From positions 24,397,134 to 24,461,133 of the forward strand of contig CP137672.1 of the NCBI GenBank assembly GCA_037976565.1: a stretch of DNA of 64,000 bases, written 5' to 3'. Numbering within the stretch: the stretch's first letter is position 1; each line of letters begins with the position of its first letter. Below the pieces are notes generated by a model that saw only the letters and a list, made by a program, of their open reading frames with translations, searched no databases and was not told where the DNA came from. This stretch comes from Mesocentrotus franciscanus (taxonomy: Eukaryota > Echinodermata > Echinoidea > Camarodonta > Strongylocentrotidae). Below, in pieces: positions 1-10,900 of this stretch. The translations under genes were made by a program, and so were the position numbers.

Positions 1-150
1 CAGATCAGTTTTTCCCATTTTTTTTTCTCTCAATAATAATGGTATGTTTTTACTCAAACTTCAGATTATCTTTAGTTGTACGCCTACATCTAGCTTTGAA
101 GTCACTACCTTAGCACCATTTTCTCTCATCTGAACAATGTTACCAAGTCC

Positions 151-778
151 CTTTAATTTATTCGTATATTAAATGTTCGCCCAGAAACTGTGAAGAGACA
201 AAAAGAGAAAGGGAGACAGGGAAGAGGAATCGCGCATAAAAACACGACGAAAAGGAATATACATATAGAGTTATAAAGAGGATAGCATAGATACAGGGGA
301 CATTTCTTGGCATTTCTGACGTCACCCCACCCCCAGCTGTCAGGCTATTATCACATTCCTACAGGTTGTGTATTTCCTACATCTATTAAGTAAAGTATGA
401 TTATCATACTTTACTTAATAGATGTAGTGTTTCCAAGTTTTGAAAAGGAAACTATAAATGTCCTTCGAGACTTCAAGGACTCAAAGAGTTGACCGATCTT
501 ACCGCTATCCCGTTACCTCTAAACCTGTCAAGTTCATCAGTCAACCAACCAATCAACATATTGGCTAGACTGGGCTCGACCCAGAATAGTGACAGGACAG
601 TGACCAATGACCTGCTTGGGAATCCATTCTATTAATAAGGTTATCTTGATGACCGAACAATAGACCGACAGACATTGGGAAGGGAAAGCATTGTTCGGAC
701 GCATCAGGACGTACGGGGTGAAAATTGCATTAGACATAGCGAAGAATAAAGAGAGGGAGAGAGAGAGAGAGAGAGAAA
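151..778. repeat. Copy A of a ~600-bp duplicated segment
   Basis: This stretch matches 6,175-6,776 over most of its length. Shared blocks include 'tatattaaatgttcgcccag', the GA-rich 'gacagggaagaggaatcgcg', a 'tttctgacgtca' block and the end block with 'gcatcaggacgtacggggtg'. The copies differ by substitutions and small indels. Copy A lacks about 50 bases near its left end and carries a palindromic insertion at 380-424. It also has extra sequence around 560-595. The copies lie about 6.1 kb apart in the same orientation, so this is either a local duplication or a dispersed repeat family. No protein is recognisable in it. Each copy ends in a GA microsatellite. Confidence 0.85.
380..424. mobile_element. 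45-bp perfect palindrome inserted at TA
   Basis: Two 22-bp arms, starting 'catctattaagtaaagtatg', surround a single T and are perfectly self-complementary. The homologous empty site in copy B reads 'ttcctagtgtttcc'. Here it reads 'ttccta', the palindrome, then 'tagtgtttcc', so TA (378-379 and 425-426) is duplicated. A TA duplication is the signature of Tc1/mariner-type insertion. The unit is far too short to encode anything and would be an extreme miniature element, or a templated repair product. Confidence 0.75.
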
Positions 779-1330
779 GAGGGAGAGAGGGGGGTGGGGG
801 TGAGAGTGGGGGCTAGAGGTAGATAATACGAAGGAATAGAAATAGAGAAAAAGAGAGAGAGACATAATGAAATAGAAACAAGAAGAGAAATCAAAGCACA
901 GAGAGGGAGAGATGGCTAAAGCTAGCTAATGACAAAAAATGAGGGACTCAGTGCTATCGATAAAAGGATGTCCTGAGAACTCTGCTTATTATAAATTCAT
1001 ATTTTATTTTTCTAACCACCTCCATTATGTTGATTAAGCATAACAAATTTGACTCCCTACTCCTCTCTCCTTCAATCGTTCTCTCTACACATTGTTTTCT
1101 CACTTCCGCCAGTGTCTCTTTCTCTCTCACTCTCCTTTTCTCCCCTTTCTCTCCCCATCTCTCTCATTTTCCATCCCTTTCTCCTCTCTCCACCCCCTCT
1201 CTCTCTAATTCCACTCTCTCAATCTTTTTCCCAACCTATTGCGTCCACACATCTTCCAGTCTCTCCCCATTCTTACACACTCACTCCAATCACTCTCTCC
1301 ATATCTCTTCATATCTTTATTTTCCTCTTC
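740..1330. repeat. GA- and CT-rich low-complexity tract
   Basis: Purine microsatellite (GA)n dominates 744-910. A pyrimidine-rich (CT)n-type stretch dominates 1,120-1,330. The long open frames in the CT tract are made of Ser, Leu, Pro and Phe only and exist because CT repeats lack stop codons. I see no gene here. Confidence 0.85.
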
Positions 1331-1547
1331 GACTCTCTATAGTCCTCTTTCTCTTCATTCCGAAGATAATCAGCAACCTTTCGGTACACCAGGGAGGTCC
1401 CTGCATACACATACTAGTAAACTCGTCGTAGATACAAGATGTAAACAATAATAGTCTTTTAAACGATTGACATTCTCGTTCGACTAGAATTTTATTAGAA
1501 TAAATGAAGTTAACATTCGCCACATGACATGCAACATGACAATTTAT

Positions 1548-2212
1548 TCAGAGCGACTCGACGTCGATGATTTCCTCCTCTTCATCGTTGACAACTAGCC
1601 GACCTGACCGGCGGTTCCTTGCTTGACGGACCTTCATTGACGACGTCGTAGCATGAACAGGTTGATTGTGATGGGGTAGACACCGAGCATGAATGATGAC
1701 GATGATGAATGAGGATGTAGAAGCGTGTGCCGGTGGTTAAACGTTGGTACTGGTACCATCATAGGAGTACACGGTGAGTATGGAGTGGTAGCTGGGTGGT
1801 AGCTCATGGATGAAGGTGCAACTCTTGGTCTTGATAGAGGTGTTGTGGAGTAAGGAGAGTACCGCATGACAGGTTGGTATAGAGGATAGTAGCATGGTTG
1901 GTGACCAGTGATGACCGGGCTAACTGATCGGAGTGGTAGCGGTGAGAAGTCAGTCGGCTGAGGCGACATCGACAAGGCTGGTGATGATGATGACGTCATG
2001 GGTGGTGACGGTGGTGGTGTAGGTGGAAGATACGAACAGGATGGTGTAGAAACAGGTGTGTTCGGCAAGGGAGTGGATATAGGTTTTGGTGAAGGCGTCC
2101 TCAGTATTCGACGAGATGGCTCTCTTGGTGATGTACCAATCTTTCGACAGGTTACAGCTAACATGGCCAGAGGACTTGGTTTGCCAGTATCAGACGAACT
2201 AGCGTCGGGGAG
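1548..2212 (-). CDS. Sp5-like transcription factor, second exon (zinc fingers not seen)
   Basis: The exon begins after a clear acceptor (pyrimidine tract then 'ctttgcag') and continues exon 1 in phase 0. It encodes the Sp box 'SPLAMLAVTCRKIG', the N-terminal signature of Sp-family zinc-finger factors. A Pro/Ser-rich region with 'PPTPPPSPP' and 'DFSPLPL' follows, like the transactivation region of Sp5. The main frame ends at a stop at 1,634-1,636 ('LFMLRRRQ'). A shift in the TCA-rich stretch near 1,700 would instead read 'RCLPHHNQ' and a basic then acidic tail 'NDEEEEIIDVESL', stopping at 1,548-1,550 next to an AATAAA (1,543-1,548). No C2H2 finger is visible in any frame, and no strong donor was found. 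The finger exon may lie left of the window, or the copy is broken. Sp family is fairly secure, Sp5 is likely, and intactness is doubtful. Confidence 0.6.
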
Positions 2213-2413
2213 CTGCAAAGTGAAAGAAAGAGGGAGAGATCAGCATTAGTTAAGGCAAATCAAGTACGACACATTTTACACATGATTTGTATAACACCTT
2301 CCAAATGATACACGTTCTCAACGAAATGATTACCAATTTCATTATGCTCAAGGTAGTTTTGGCGAAGGGCGAATAAAGAAATTAAGGGAAAGACACAAAG
2401 TGAATGTACATAC

Positions 2414-2446
2414 CTGTAAGTACTTGGAAGCAGTTTGAGTAGCCAT
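2414..2446 (-). CDS. Sp5-like transcription factor, first coding exon
   Basis: A short exon encodes 'MATQTASKYLQ' and stops at a good donor ('cag/gtatgt'). It joins in phase 0 to the exon at 2,212, giving 'KYLQ-LPDASSSDTGKPSPL'. This resembles the start of vertebrate Sp5, where a short N-terminal peptide ending in Leu-Gln leads into the Sp box. The ATG at 2,446 is chosen because the exon is short and the splice is in frame. The intron is about 200 bp. An Sp factor would act in the nucleus on GC/GT boxes through three C2H2 fingers, which are absent here. Confidence 0.6.
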
Positions 2447-3145
2447 GACGCAAAGTTGGATCAACGAAATATTCCAGTTATATAGTGTTCTCGAGCAGAT
2501 GATCTCGTATAGTCGTGTGCAGGTGGAAGCTCAAAGCTGAAGTGATAAGATGTCGAGAATTCAAGAGCTATTTGTCCTAGACCAGCTAGTCCATGAAGCC
2601 CAGCATTTAGTCCAATACAATTAAGGTACTCAATAGCATTCATCACTTGATGAGCCGGGAAGATCAGAGACCCGTATGATCTTGATCATACGCCGCTAAT
2701 CCCGGGCTTCTAGCTGTCAAGTTCAACCATCACAAAGTCTGACCAATGGGAGGATCTTTGACCATTGTCCGATGCTTGTCCATGACAGGCTGTCCACCAG
2801 TCAATGAGCGGCTTATCTCTCCGGGATGAAGAGCGTGAGCATGACGTGGAGACAATAGGGAGAAAGACAATACGGGCTTCGCAGGGTAACATTCTTGAAT
2901 GAAGAGCCTGTAAAAGGGATATCGCAAATGATCGAATTCTACTTTCGGATCCCCCTAATACAACACACACTGAACATATATCTCACTGTGAAGTTGTGAG
3001 ATGACTGAAAACAAAATACTGTAGGCCAAAATTTGATAGACCTAAAATGTATGCGAAATTAAAATATCGAACCACGTACACTTTTGCTAAAAAAGCACAA
3101 AACAGCCAAATGTGAGAAAGTGTCCTTTATGAATTGATAATATAT
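2447..3145. other. No gene seen
   Basis: The part next to the Sp5-like exon should hold its 5' UTR and promoter, but I see no TATA or other element I would defend. The only open frames are under 90 codons and lack domain or splice support. Confidence 0.5.
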
Positions 3146-4942
3146 GTTTTTGCGGCCAATTTCACACTTTTTTCATTCAAATTCATGAACGTGCATTCAA
3201 ATTCACATAGAGGTCGCCCTCAGGTGAATTCGTGCATTCAAATTAAAAATCCGAACAATCAATTTCATTTATCGGCACTCTTATTCATGTTCGGTGAAAT
3301 CAAATTCACGAATGTGCGTACAAGTTCCTACTTCGTGCATTCAAATTAACGCGGCGCTCACGGTGAGCCTGTTTGGGGCATTCAATTTCATTTTTGGCGA
3401 TCAATTTCCTACTACGTGCATTCAATTTAGTGTAATATTGAGAGGGATTCCAGATAAGGGGAAAACTTTGATTTCTTTAAATTGATTACTTGGAATTATT
3501 GTTAATCACTATTACACAATGAAATCTATACAGTGTAGTTAATGTTCTTTGTTTATCTGACAATAATTGTTGCCTTTTGATCATGTATTTGATTATTATA
3601 TCGCTAATTATATATCATATACATGAATATCCCGTACTACACCTTTCTTTCAATATAATTACATGTATACATGTTCTAAATAACTGGAAAATTGAACGAG
3701 TTTTAGAACATCAAAACTAGTGATTTGGAGGTGATGTCTGCTATAGTACTGCGGAAATGCTTTTCCCTCAATTAAAAAAAAATCAATTACTTTGAAATGC
3801 ATTTCGGAATCCACAAACTTGAATGAAAAGACATTTTCAATGAAATTGTTCTTTTGTATGATGTTTATATAGCACTGGTTTGTGCTTGTGTTTCTCTCTC
3901 TCTCTCTCTCTCCGTATCACGCTCTTTCTCTCTCCTTCTCTCTCCTTCTCTCTCTGTCTCTCCCAATCTCTCTCCCTCTCCCACCCTTTCTCTCTCCTTC
4001 TCTCCCATGTCACCCTCTCCCCATTCTCTCTCTCTATCGCTCTCTGTCTCTCTCCAATCTCTAGCTTTTCTCCTTTTTTTCTTTTACCAGCCCCCAATTT
4101 GTTATATATATTTTTTTACCTTTTTTTTGGTAGGCCTAATCAGATATGATAAGCTGAATACCAGTCACCTATAGATACAAAGACACTTCCTATAAAGATA
4201 TACTTTGCTGATGAAATCACCCATTATGAAACACGGATAACACCCCCCCCCCTACAAGAACAAGTATACTTAACCCATCCTCAGATCAGCATACCCAATT
4301 TCACAATACTCAGACATAACACCGAGTCCACCACAAAACAAACAAAACTTTTGAATTTTTCTTATCTTAGGCATATCTTGGTATGTGCATTTATATATTT
4401 TGAATATGCAACGAAAAGTGTGATATTTGTACAACATTTGATGAGTTGAAAGGGAAAAAGTAACCGAGTGTCATTTTGGATCCAGCCATGAAGTTATATA
4501 TTCATGTGTTTAACTTTTTGTTAACCGAGACAGTTTACAAATGAGAATGAACAAAGATAATGCAATTGTCATGATAATGAAGTCTACATTATTCACAAAC
4601 TGAGCAAAAAAAAGCTTCTCAAAGACCCCAAAGAAACTAAGCGCAATATATTTTTTGAAATTGAATGCACTTATTTCAAACATGCTTGCTCATTCACGAA
4701 TTTGAATGACCACCGAGGTACCGTAGGCGGCATTAGATGAATTTGAATGCTCTTTGCACGAAATGTACGCTCTTAGTTAAGATTTGAATGACCCGATTTA
4801 ACAATTGATTGCACGGATAGTGAATTGGAATGACGGATTTTGAATTTGAAAGCTGATTCAACGCTGCGAGTGCGATTTGGGCGAATTCGAATGCTCGGAA
4901 TATGAACTTGAATGAAAAAAGTGTGAAATTGGCCGCAAAAAC
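3146..4942. mobile_element. 1.8-kb terminal-inverted-repeat DNA element, non-autonomous
   Basis: The left end 'gtttttgcggccaatttcac' and the right end are inverted copies, perfect over 35 bp and then diverging slowly. Inside both ends lie arrays of a 'cattcaaattca' motif (3,172-3,430), inverted as 'gaatttgaatg' (4,655-4,925). The interior holds a CT microsatellite (3,892-4,070) and AT-rich DNA, with no transposase frame. The target duplication is not clear: the flanks read 'aatatat' and 'ctatagt'. Superfamily unknown. Confidence 0.75.
3892..4070. repeat. CT microsatellite
   Basis: Imperfect (TC)n/(CT)n tract inside the TIR element. It opens spurious Ser/Leu-rich frames on plus and Arg/Glu-rich frames on minus. 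Confidence 0.9.
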
Positions 4943-5360
4943 CTATAGTATAAGAAGTTTGTCTCCCAGATATTATCATCATTAAATTGAGGAAAGGGAA
5001 AGGAAAGAGTATATACATGTATATGATATATTATAACAAGGAAACGATAATTTGAGTGCATTTAAAACCAGCGATAAGGTTTAAATAGGGGAATAATAAG
5101 TAGTGAATATGAAGTAAAGAAGATTAAGATATTATTTAATGAAAAGGAAAAAAATAAAACAGCAGAAAACGATGGGGAGAAAGAAACAGATGGTAATATT
5201 AAACAAGTCAACGCAAAGCGTAGCATCCCCTCGCAGGGTACATATGGCCTATATATGTCAGAACAAGCTACCTCCATTAGACTATACTATTATATTACTA
5301 GGCAAGGAAGTTATAAGCCACATTTTCACATATATTATTAGGTGTTTTTGCATATATAAT

Positions 5361-6148
5361 GAGCTATGACCTTTCACCTCTGACCTACATACTCCGATAA
5401 CGTACTTAGGATGTGTTTTGATACCATGTACCATCATATCAAATTTCATTAAAATCCGTCAAACATTACTAAAGTTATTGAACGGAAACCAGATTCGCAA
5501 ATTTAATGAGCTATGACCTTCGACCTACATACTCGAAATCGAACTTAGGCTGCGTTTTGATACCATGTATACCTTCATATCAAATTTGATTAAAATCCGT
5601 CAATCATTATTAAAGTTATCGAACGGAAACCAGATTCGCATATTTAATGAGCTATATTACCTTTGACCTACATACTCCGATAACGTACTTAGGCTGTGTT
5701 TTGATACCATGTACCTTCATATCAAATTTCATTAAAATCCGTTAAACATTATTAAAGTTATCGAACAGAAACCAGATTCGCATATTTAATGAGCTATGAC
5801 CTTTGACCTACATACTCCGATAACGTACTTAGGCTGTGTTTTGATACCATGTACCTTCATATCAAATTTCATTAAAATCCGTCAAACATTACTAAAGTTA
5901 TCGATCGGACACCAGATTTGTAGTTTTTCGCATATTTAATGAGCTATGAACTTTGACCTACATACTCCGAAATCGAACTTAGCCTGTATTTTGATACCAT
6001 GTACCTTCATATCAAATTTCATGAAAATCCGTCAAACATTCCTGAAGTTATCGATCGGAAACCAAATTTAACGGAAGAACGGAAGGACGGAAGGAAGGAC
6101 GGCCGGCAGCGTTACTATATCCCCCTCCGACTTCGTCGGCGAGGGGAT
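5361..6148. repeat. Five-unit ~145-bp tandem repeat with hairpin tail
   Basis: Units start with 'gagctatgacctttgacct' or close variants at 5,361, 5,508, 5,649, 5,791 and 5,941, so the period is 141-150 bp. Each contains 'ttttgataccatgtacc' and 'aaaatccgtcaaac'. The array ends in a GGA(C/A)GGAA-rich stretch. A hairpin built from 'atccccctccgac' and 'gtcggcgaggggat' follows at about 6,118-6,148. Arrays ending in such a 'cccc...cttcg...gggg' hairpin recur in marine invertebrate genomes; I infer a non-autonomous mobile element. Confidence 0.8.
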
Positions 6149-6174
6149 AAAAAGGGATAATAAATGAATGAAAA

Positions 6175-6776
6175 ATCATTTAATTTATTCTTTTCCAAAA
6201 CAATGTGAGCTTTTTCGCGATTTTGTTGTTGTTGGAAAGGTATATTAAATGTTCGCCCAGAAACTGTGCAGAGACAGGAAGAGAAAGAGAGACAGGGAAG
6301 AGGAATCGCGCAGAAAAAACACGACGAAAAGGAATATATATACATAGTTATAAAGAGGATAGCATAGATACAGGGGATATTTCTTCGCATTTCTGACGTC
6401 ACACCCCCGTTGTCATCGCTGCCAGCCCATTATCACATTACATACAGGTTGTGTATTCCTAGTGTTTCCAAGTTTAGATGTCTTAGATGTCTTTTGAGAC
6501 TGCAAGGACTCAAAGAGTTGACTGATCTTACCGCTATCCCGTTACCTCTAAAACTGTCAAGTTCATCAGTCAACCAACCAATCAACAGAATGGTGACCAC
6601 TGACCTGCTTGGGAATCCATTCTATAGGAAGGTTGGACCATCTTGATGACCGAACAATAGACCGACAGACATTGGGAAGGGAAAGCATTGTTCGGACGCA
6701 TCAGGACGTACGGGGTGAAAATTGCGTCAGACATAGCGAAGAATAAAGAGAGGGAGAGAGAGAGAAAGAGAAAAAG
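6175..6776. repeat. Copy B of the duplicated segment (empty site)
   Basis: Partner of 151-778. It lacks the 45-bp palindrome, reading 'tgtattcctagtgtttcc' at that point, and so records the pre-insertion state. It ends in the same 'gcatcaggacgtacggggtg' block and a GA tract. Confidence 0.85.
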
Positions 6777-6930
6777 TAAAACGGAGAAACTAATAATGGT
6801 TGTAGTAAAAAAATAAAAACAAATGGAGGGGGAGAGAGGGAAGATAAAGAAAGTGACAGAGAGAGAGAGACAGAGAGATGGAGAGAGAAGCAGAGATAGA
6901 TAGAGAGAGAGAGAGAGAGAGGGGGAGGGG
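6740..6930. repeat. GA microsatellite
   Basis: Purine-rich (GA)n tract directly after copy B, interrupted by AT-rich sequence at 6,775-6,820. The long minus-strand frame across it is low-complexity Ser/Leu and is not a gene. Confidence 0.85.
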
Positions 6931-7251
6931 GGTGACATACCAACTGAAATCCTGCAAATCTCCAGATTGCCGCCGTCATTGTTCAAATTTACTGAATTAA
7001 CTGGGCACGTGCTTCTTAGCCCTCTGTAGTTACGCCGTTGATGATTGGATCGAATTCCGGTTCAAGGACATCAACTATGCTCTGCATGGAGTGAATCCAC
7101 GGTGCATTAAAAATCACAGTGGAAGTGCCTATATATCCCAATTAAAGCATTTTCCATTACGAGTAACCGAATACACTCTGCATGTATGTATTTCAAGTAA
7201 ATTGCCATATATGTACTTTCTTTGAGAGCTGATCATTTCGGGTGATGAAAG

Positions 7252-7378
7252 ATGATGGCTGTTACCGACATGATGAAAGTATTGACTCTCTTTTGGATTC
7301 ATTTGATGATGGGTGCAACGATTTGTTATTTTGGAAGCGGAGACGCCTCCCAGACAACTTCGTGCAATGCAAGTCAAG
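7252..7378 (+). CDS. Orphan signal-peptide exon with phase-1 donor
   Basis: The start 'MMAVTDMMKVLTLFWIHLM' is followed by 'MGATICYFGSGDASQTTS', a typical signal peptide: a hydrophobic core and then small polar residues. The frame runs into a strong donor, 'tcaag/gtaagg', after 127 nt. That leaves phase 1, which SRCR exons require. I cannot find the next exon. The nearest phase-1 acceptors with coding sequence are SRCR1 of the GPCR gene, 16.6 kb away, with several transposons between. It could be an alternative first exon of that gene, a relic of a tandem copy, or the start of an unrelated secreted protein. The nearby ATG at 7,243 is in another frame and gives no signal sequence. Confidence 0.45.
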
Positions 7379-7905
7379 GTAAGGATAATTATGGAGGAAA
7401 ATTAAATTATATAATCAATGAAATTTAAAAACCGTGAAGTAAAGGAAAAAATACCTTAATTTTACTAATTTCAACAAAATTAGGACCAACGCCGTACTCT
7501 CTCACTGTCACATACAAAGACGTTTAAATACAATTGTCAGTAAACAAACAAAAAACGAAAACATTTGTAAAAGTCTACGAAAACATAAAATATTATTTGT
7601 AGGTTGGTTTAGTCCTCAGAGAAGACACAATGTATATTGTTGAAGTGTCAAATTTTGTGTTTGCGCTTGACACCTAAATTCCGATCCTTTATTCTCAGTT
7701 TTGTGTGTGAGAGAGAAAACATAGAGCGAAACCTTCTCTTTGAACCAAAATTGAATGTGAAAAGATTTTTAAAAACTTGTCCATAAGGGCAAAGTATATA
7801 ATTGTGATTTTTATATTAAGTTTGTGGCTGCTATCAATCTTTTGTTGGAATGCATGCATGAAATACCTAAACACAGTCATCTGTTACATAATTCAGTTGG
7901 GCAAA
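7379..7905. other. AT-rich sequence, no gene seen
   Basis: Presumed intron after the signal-peptide exon. I see no further exon up to the retrotransposon. Confidence 0.5.
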
Positions 7906-7921
7906 TGACACAGACAGAATT
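7906..7921. repeat. 16-bp target-site duplication, left
   Basis: 'tgacacagacagaatt' also occurs at 11,548-11,563, exactly bracketing the L1/Tx1-like element. Confidence 0.85.
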
Positions 7922-10900
7922 AATTTATTTATTTTTTTCTTTCACCCTTAACAGGTGTTTTTATTACAACAAAATAATCAAAGTTACATACATTTTTGTT
8001 TAATATAACCACTGTAATACTTTACAAATACATTTCTATTAATTCAGGTAAATAATACAATTTTCCCTTTCCTTTTTTTGACAGCGCTGCGTTAATGTCC
8101 AAACGTATCTTAACTTCTTTCAAAAAAATATACCACAATTTTGTTTTCCTTTCATCTTTTCCCTTTTCGTTTCTCAAAATTATCATTTTATATAAGCTCC
8201 AAAAGGCAATTGTAACAATATCATCAATATTTTTTTCCAAATAGGTTTTTAACAAAAGACCAATATTAAAATCAACATTTACATTATACACATGCTTTAT
8301 CATTTCCATTAATTTTTCAAAGAAGGGAATGTTCATTTCACATTTCAAAAAAGCATGAAATAAATCTTCTTTACAGTTACATGTTTCACAGATATCGGAA
8401 TTACTAAATCCCCATAAAAACAACATTCTTTTTACAGGAATCAAATTATAAATTGTCTTAAAATTAAATTGTTTCAATTTATTTTCCTTTACATTCATCA
8501 AATTTCTTTGGAAGATCTTTTTCCAGTTTAAATGATAATCAATTAAGTTTGTCCAGTATGATGGACTTTCATCTCCTATGTCATTCCTTGCTAGAATATG
8601 ATAAAATAACCTACTTTGAACCAAATTCCAATTGTTTTTCTTTTTTACCAATTGGTATAATTGGAGTTTCTAACAAAATAGATTCTTTTAAGTTATCAGT
8701 CCAAACTTTTGGTATGGCATTTCTCAATTTAGAAAAACCAAACAGTGCTGTCGCTTTTGCTTTTTTATTTTCAATGGTTGTTATCAATTTTGTCATGGAT
8801 ATAAAGTTTCCTTTAATATAAATATCTTTTACAAAAATTATGTTACTTAGGTACCACTCTCTATAGAAGAGTGGCTGTTTTTCATCCGTAATATATTTAT
8901 TATACCATAAAATCTGAGCATCCAAATGAATATAATCCTGTTTCACAATATCCTTTATATATGACCAGGCTTTCATAATTTCTAAATAAAACCTTGGCAA
9001 TTTGCCGACAAAATATTTTTCTATCATGTTTCGGTCAATAGTACAATTCAAAAGTAAATTGAGACCTCCTAATGGTTGGAAATATAACATTGCAAAGTCT
9101 TTCCAATAACTTTCTGTGTCATCAACTATTCTTCCAAGCCATTTCAATCTGAAACTATGTATTAATCTGTTAAAATCAATCATTCTTATACCACCATCAG
9201 TATAATCTCTAACTATTGTTTTTCTTTTCACTTTGTCAACTTTTGAATTCCATACAAAATTGTATATAATCTTTTCTATTTTTTTAACAATATAATTTGG
9301 TACTGAGCAAAACATAATCAGATGAACTATTTGACTAATAAGCAATGTCTTAATTATGAGAACTCTTCCTATAATTGTAAGGTTTCTCTTCCGCCAATTG
9401 TCTACTATTCTCTGTATCTTTTCTAGTTTCGTTTCCCAATTTAATTTCACCACTAAATCTAGGTCAGTGTCTATATAAACTCCTCAGTATTTGATACAAC
9501 CATCTGTCCAATGAAGGCCAAAGGCTTGAAAGTTCCATTTTTGCTTTGTAGGGCCCAACCATTTCAAAATTGTTTTATCTTTATTGAGCACTGGGCCAGC
9601 AACGCTTCCAAACCTATCTAATTCTTCCAAAATATATTTCACAGATGATTCTTCTCTGAAAAATATAGAAGTGTCATCTGCGTATTGCAGAATTTTCAAC
9701 TCTTTCTGATTACCAGTATTTCCAAAGGGAATTCCTTTAATCCTGTCATTTTTTCTTATTCTATCTACTTGATTAACCTACTTGATTTTCATGTATGATG
9801 TTCGGTATTACTTTATGTAGCCTATTTGCCAGCGCTGATGCCATTATTTTGTAATCATAATTCAACAAAGTTATTGGCCTCCAATTATTTAAATCTTCCA
9901 TCTCTCCTTTTTTGTGGATCAATGTAATAACTCCTAATCGTTGTGTTTTTGACATGATCTTATTAACAAAATTTTCATTCAATGCATTGACAAGCATAAA
10001 CTCAATATCATTCCAGAATTCTTGGTAGAATTCTGTTGTCAAACCATCTCCTCCCGGAGTTTTATTTTTAGGCATCTTAAATGCCGCTTTTCGACATTCT
10101 GTATTAGTTGTATTAGTTAACAAACCTTCACATAATTCTTTCTCTTTCTCGGTTAACCTGTTTACCGCGGTACATTCGAAATACCTTTTAACCTCATCTT
10201 TTGGTACATTTTACTAGTATATAATTTTTCATAATATAAAACAACCTCATGTAGAACATCAAATCGTTTCGTTACAATCTTTTACCTTTTCGTACTCTGG
10301 TAATGGTTTTCTTTTCAGCATTTTTTTTTTCTAAGCTCATAAAATATTTGGTGTTCTTTTCCCCCTTCTCTAACCATTTGACTCGAGATCTGATACTTGC
10401 TCCTTTACACTCTCTTTTATACAAGTTATCCAGTTTACATTTGATTCTTACATAATCCTTTTTAGTCTCATCAGAAATCTCATTTTGGTTAATATTTGTT
10501 CCAACTTTCTTTTCAATTCAATTGTTTTACTTTTCTTTCCTGCACAATACATTTGTGTAAATTCACGACACCTAATTTTTGTAAGTTCCCATCTTTCACT
10601 GAAACTAACATTCATTCTTTCTATCTTTTCGATGATATATCTTATTTGCTTTTTATAATTATCATCGTTAAGGATATGTGCGTTTAATTTCCAACATCCT
10701 GGACCCTTTTCTATCTTACCTGTTAACAACTTTAAAAGATAGCATTATGGTCACATCGGACTGCAGGACGTATATCACTTGTTATTACCTTAGATTTAAG
10801 ACTATCAATTACTAACCAATAATCGAGTCGTGATGCCACATCCAGAAATAAATTTCTCCATGTGAATTATTGTTTTTTAGGGTTTCGATTTCTCCATATA

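Noticed and set aside
1027..1431. Open frame of 134 codons on plus
   Set aside because: It runs through a CT-rich tract and is nearly all Ser, Leu, Pro and Phe; an artefact of low complexity.
3837..4174. Overlapping open frames of up to 106 codons
   Set aside because: CT microsatellite inside a transposable element; no domain and no splice context.
5361..6148. Regularly spaced repeats suggesting a CRISPR array
   Set aside because: Units of ~145 bp are conserved across their whole length with no unique spacers, and the genome is eukaryotic.
6582..6986. 134-codon minus frame
   Set aside because: GA microsatellite read in reverse gives Ser/Leu runs; not a gene.
8549..8821. 90-codon plus frame
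   Set aside because: Antisense to the L1/Tx1 ORF2 relic.
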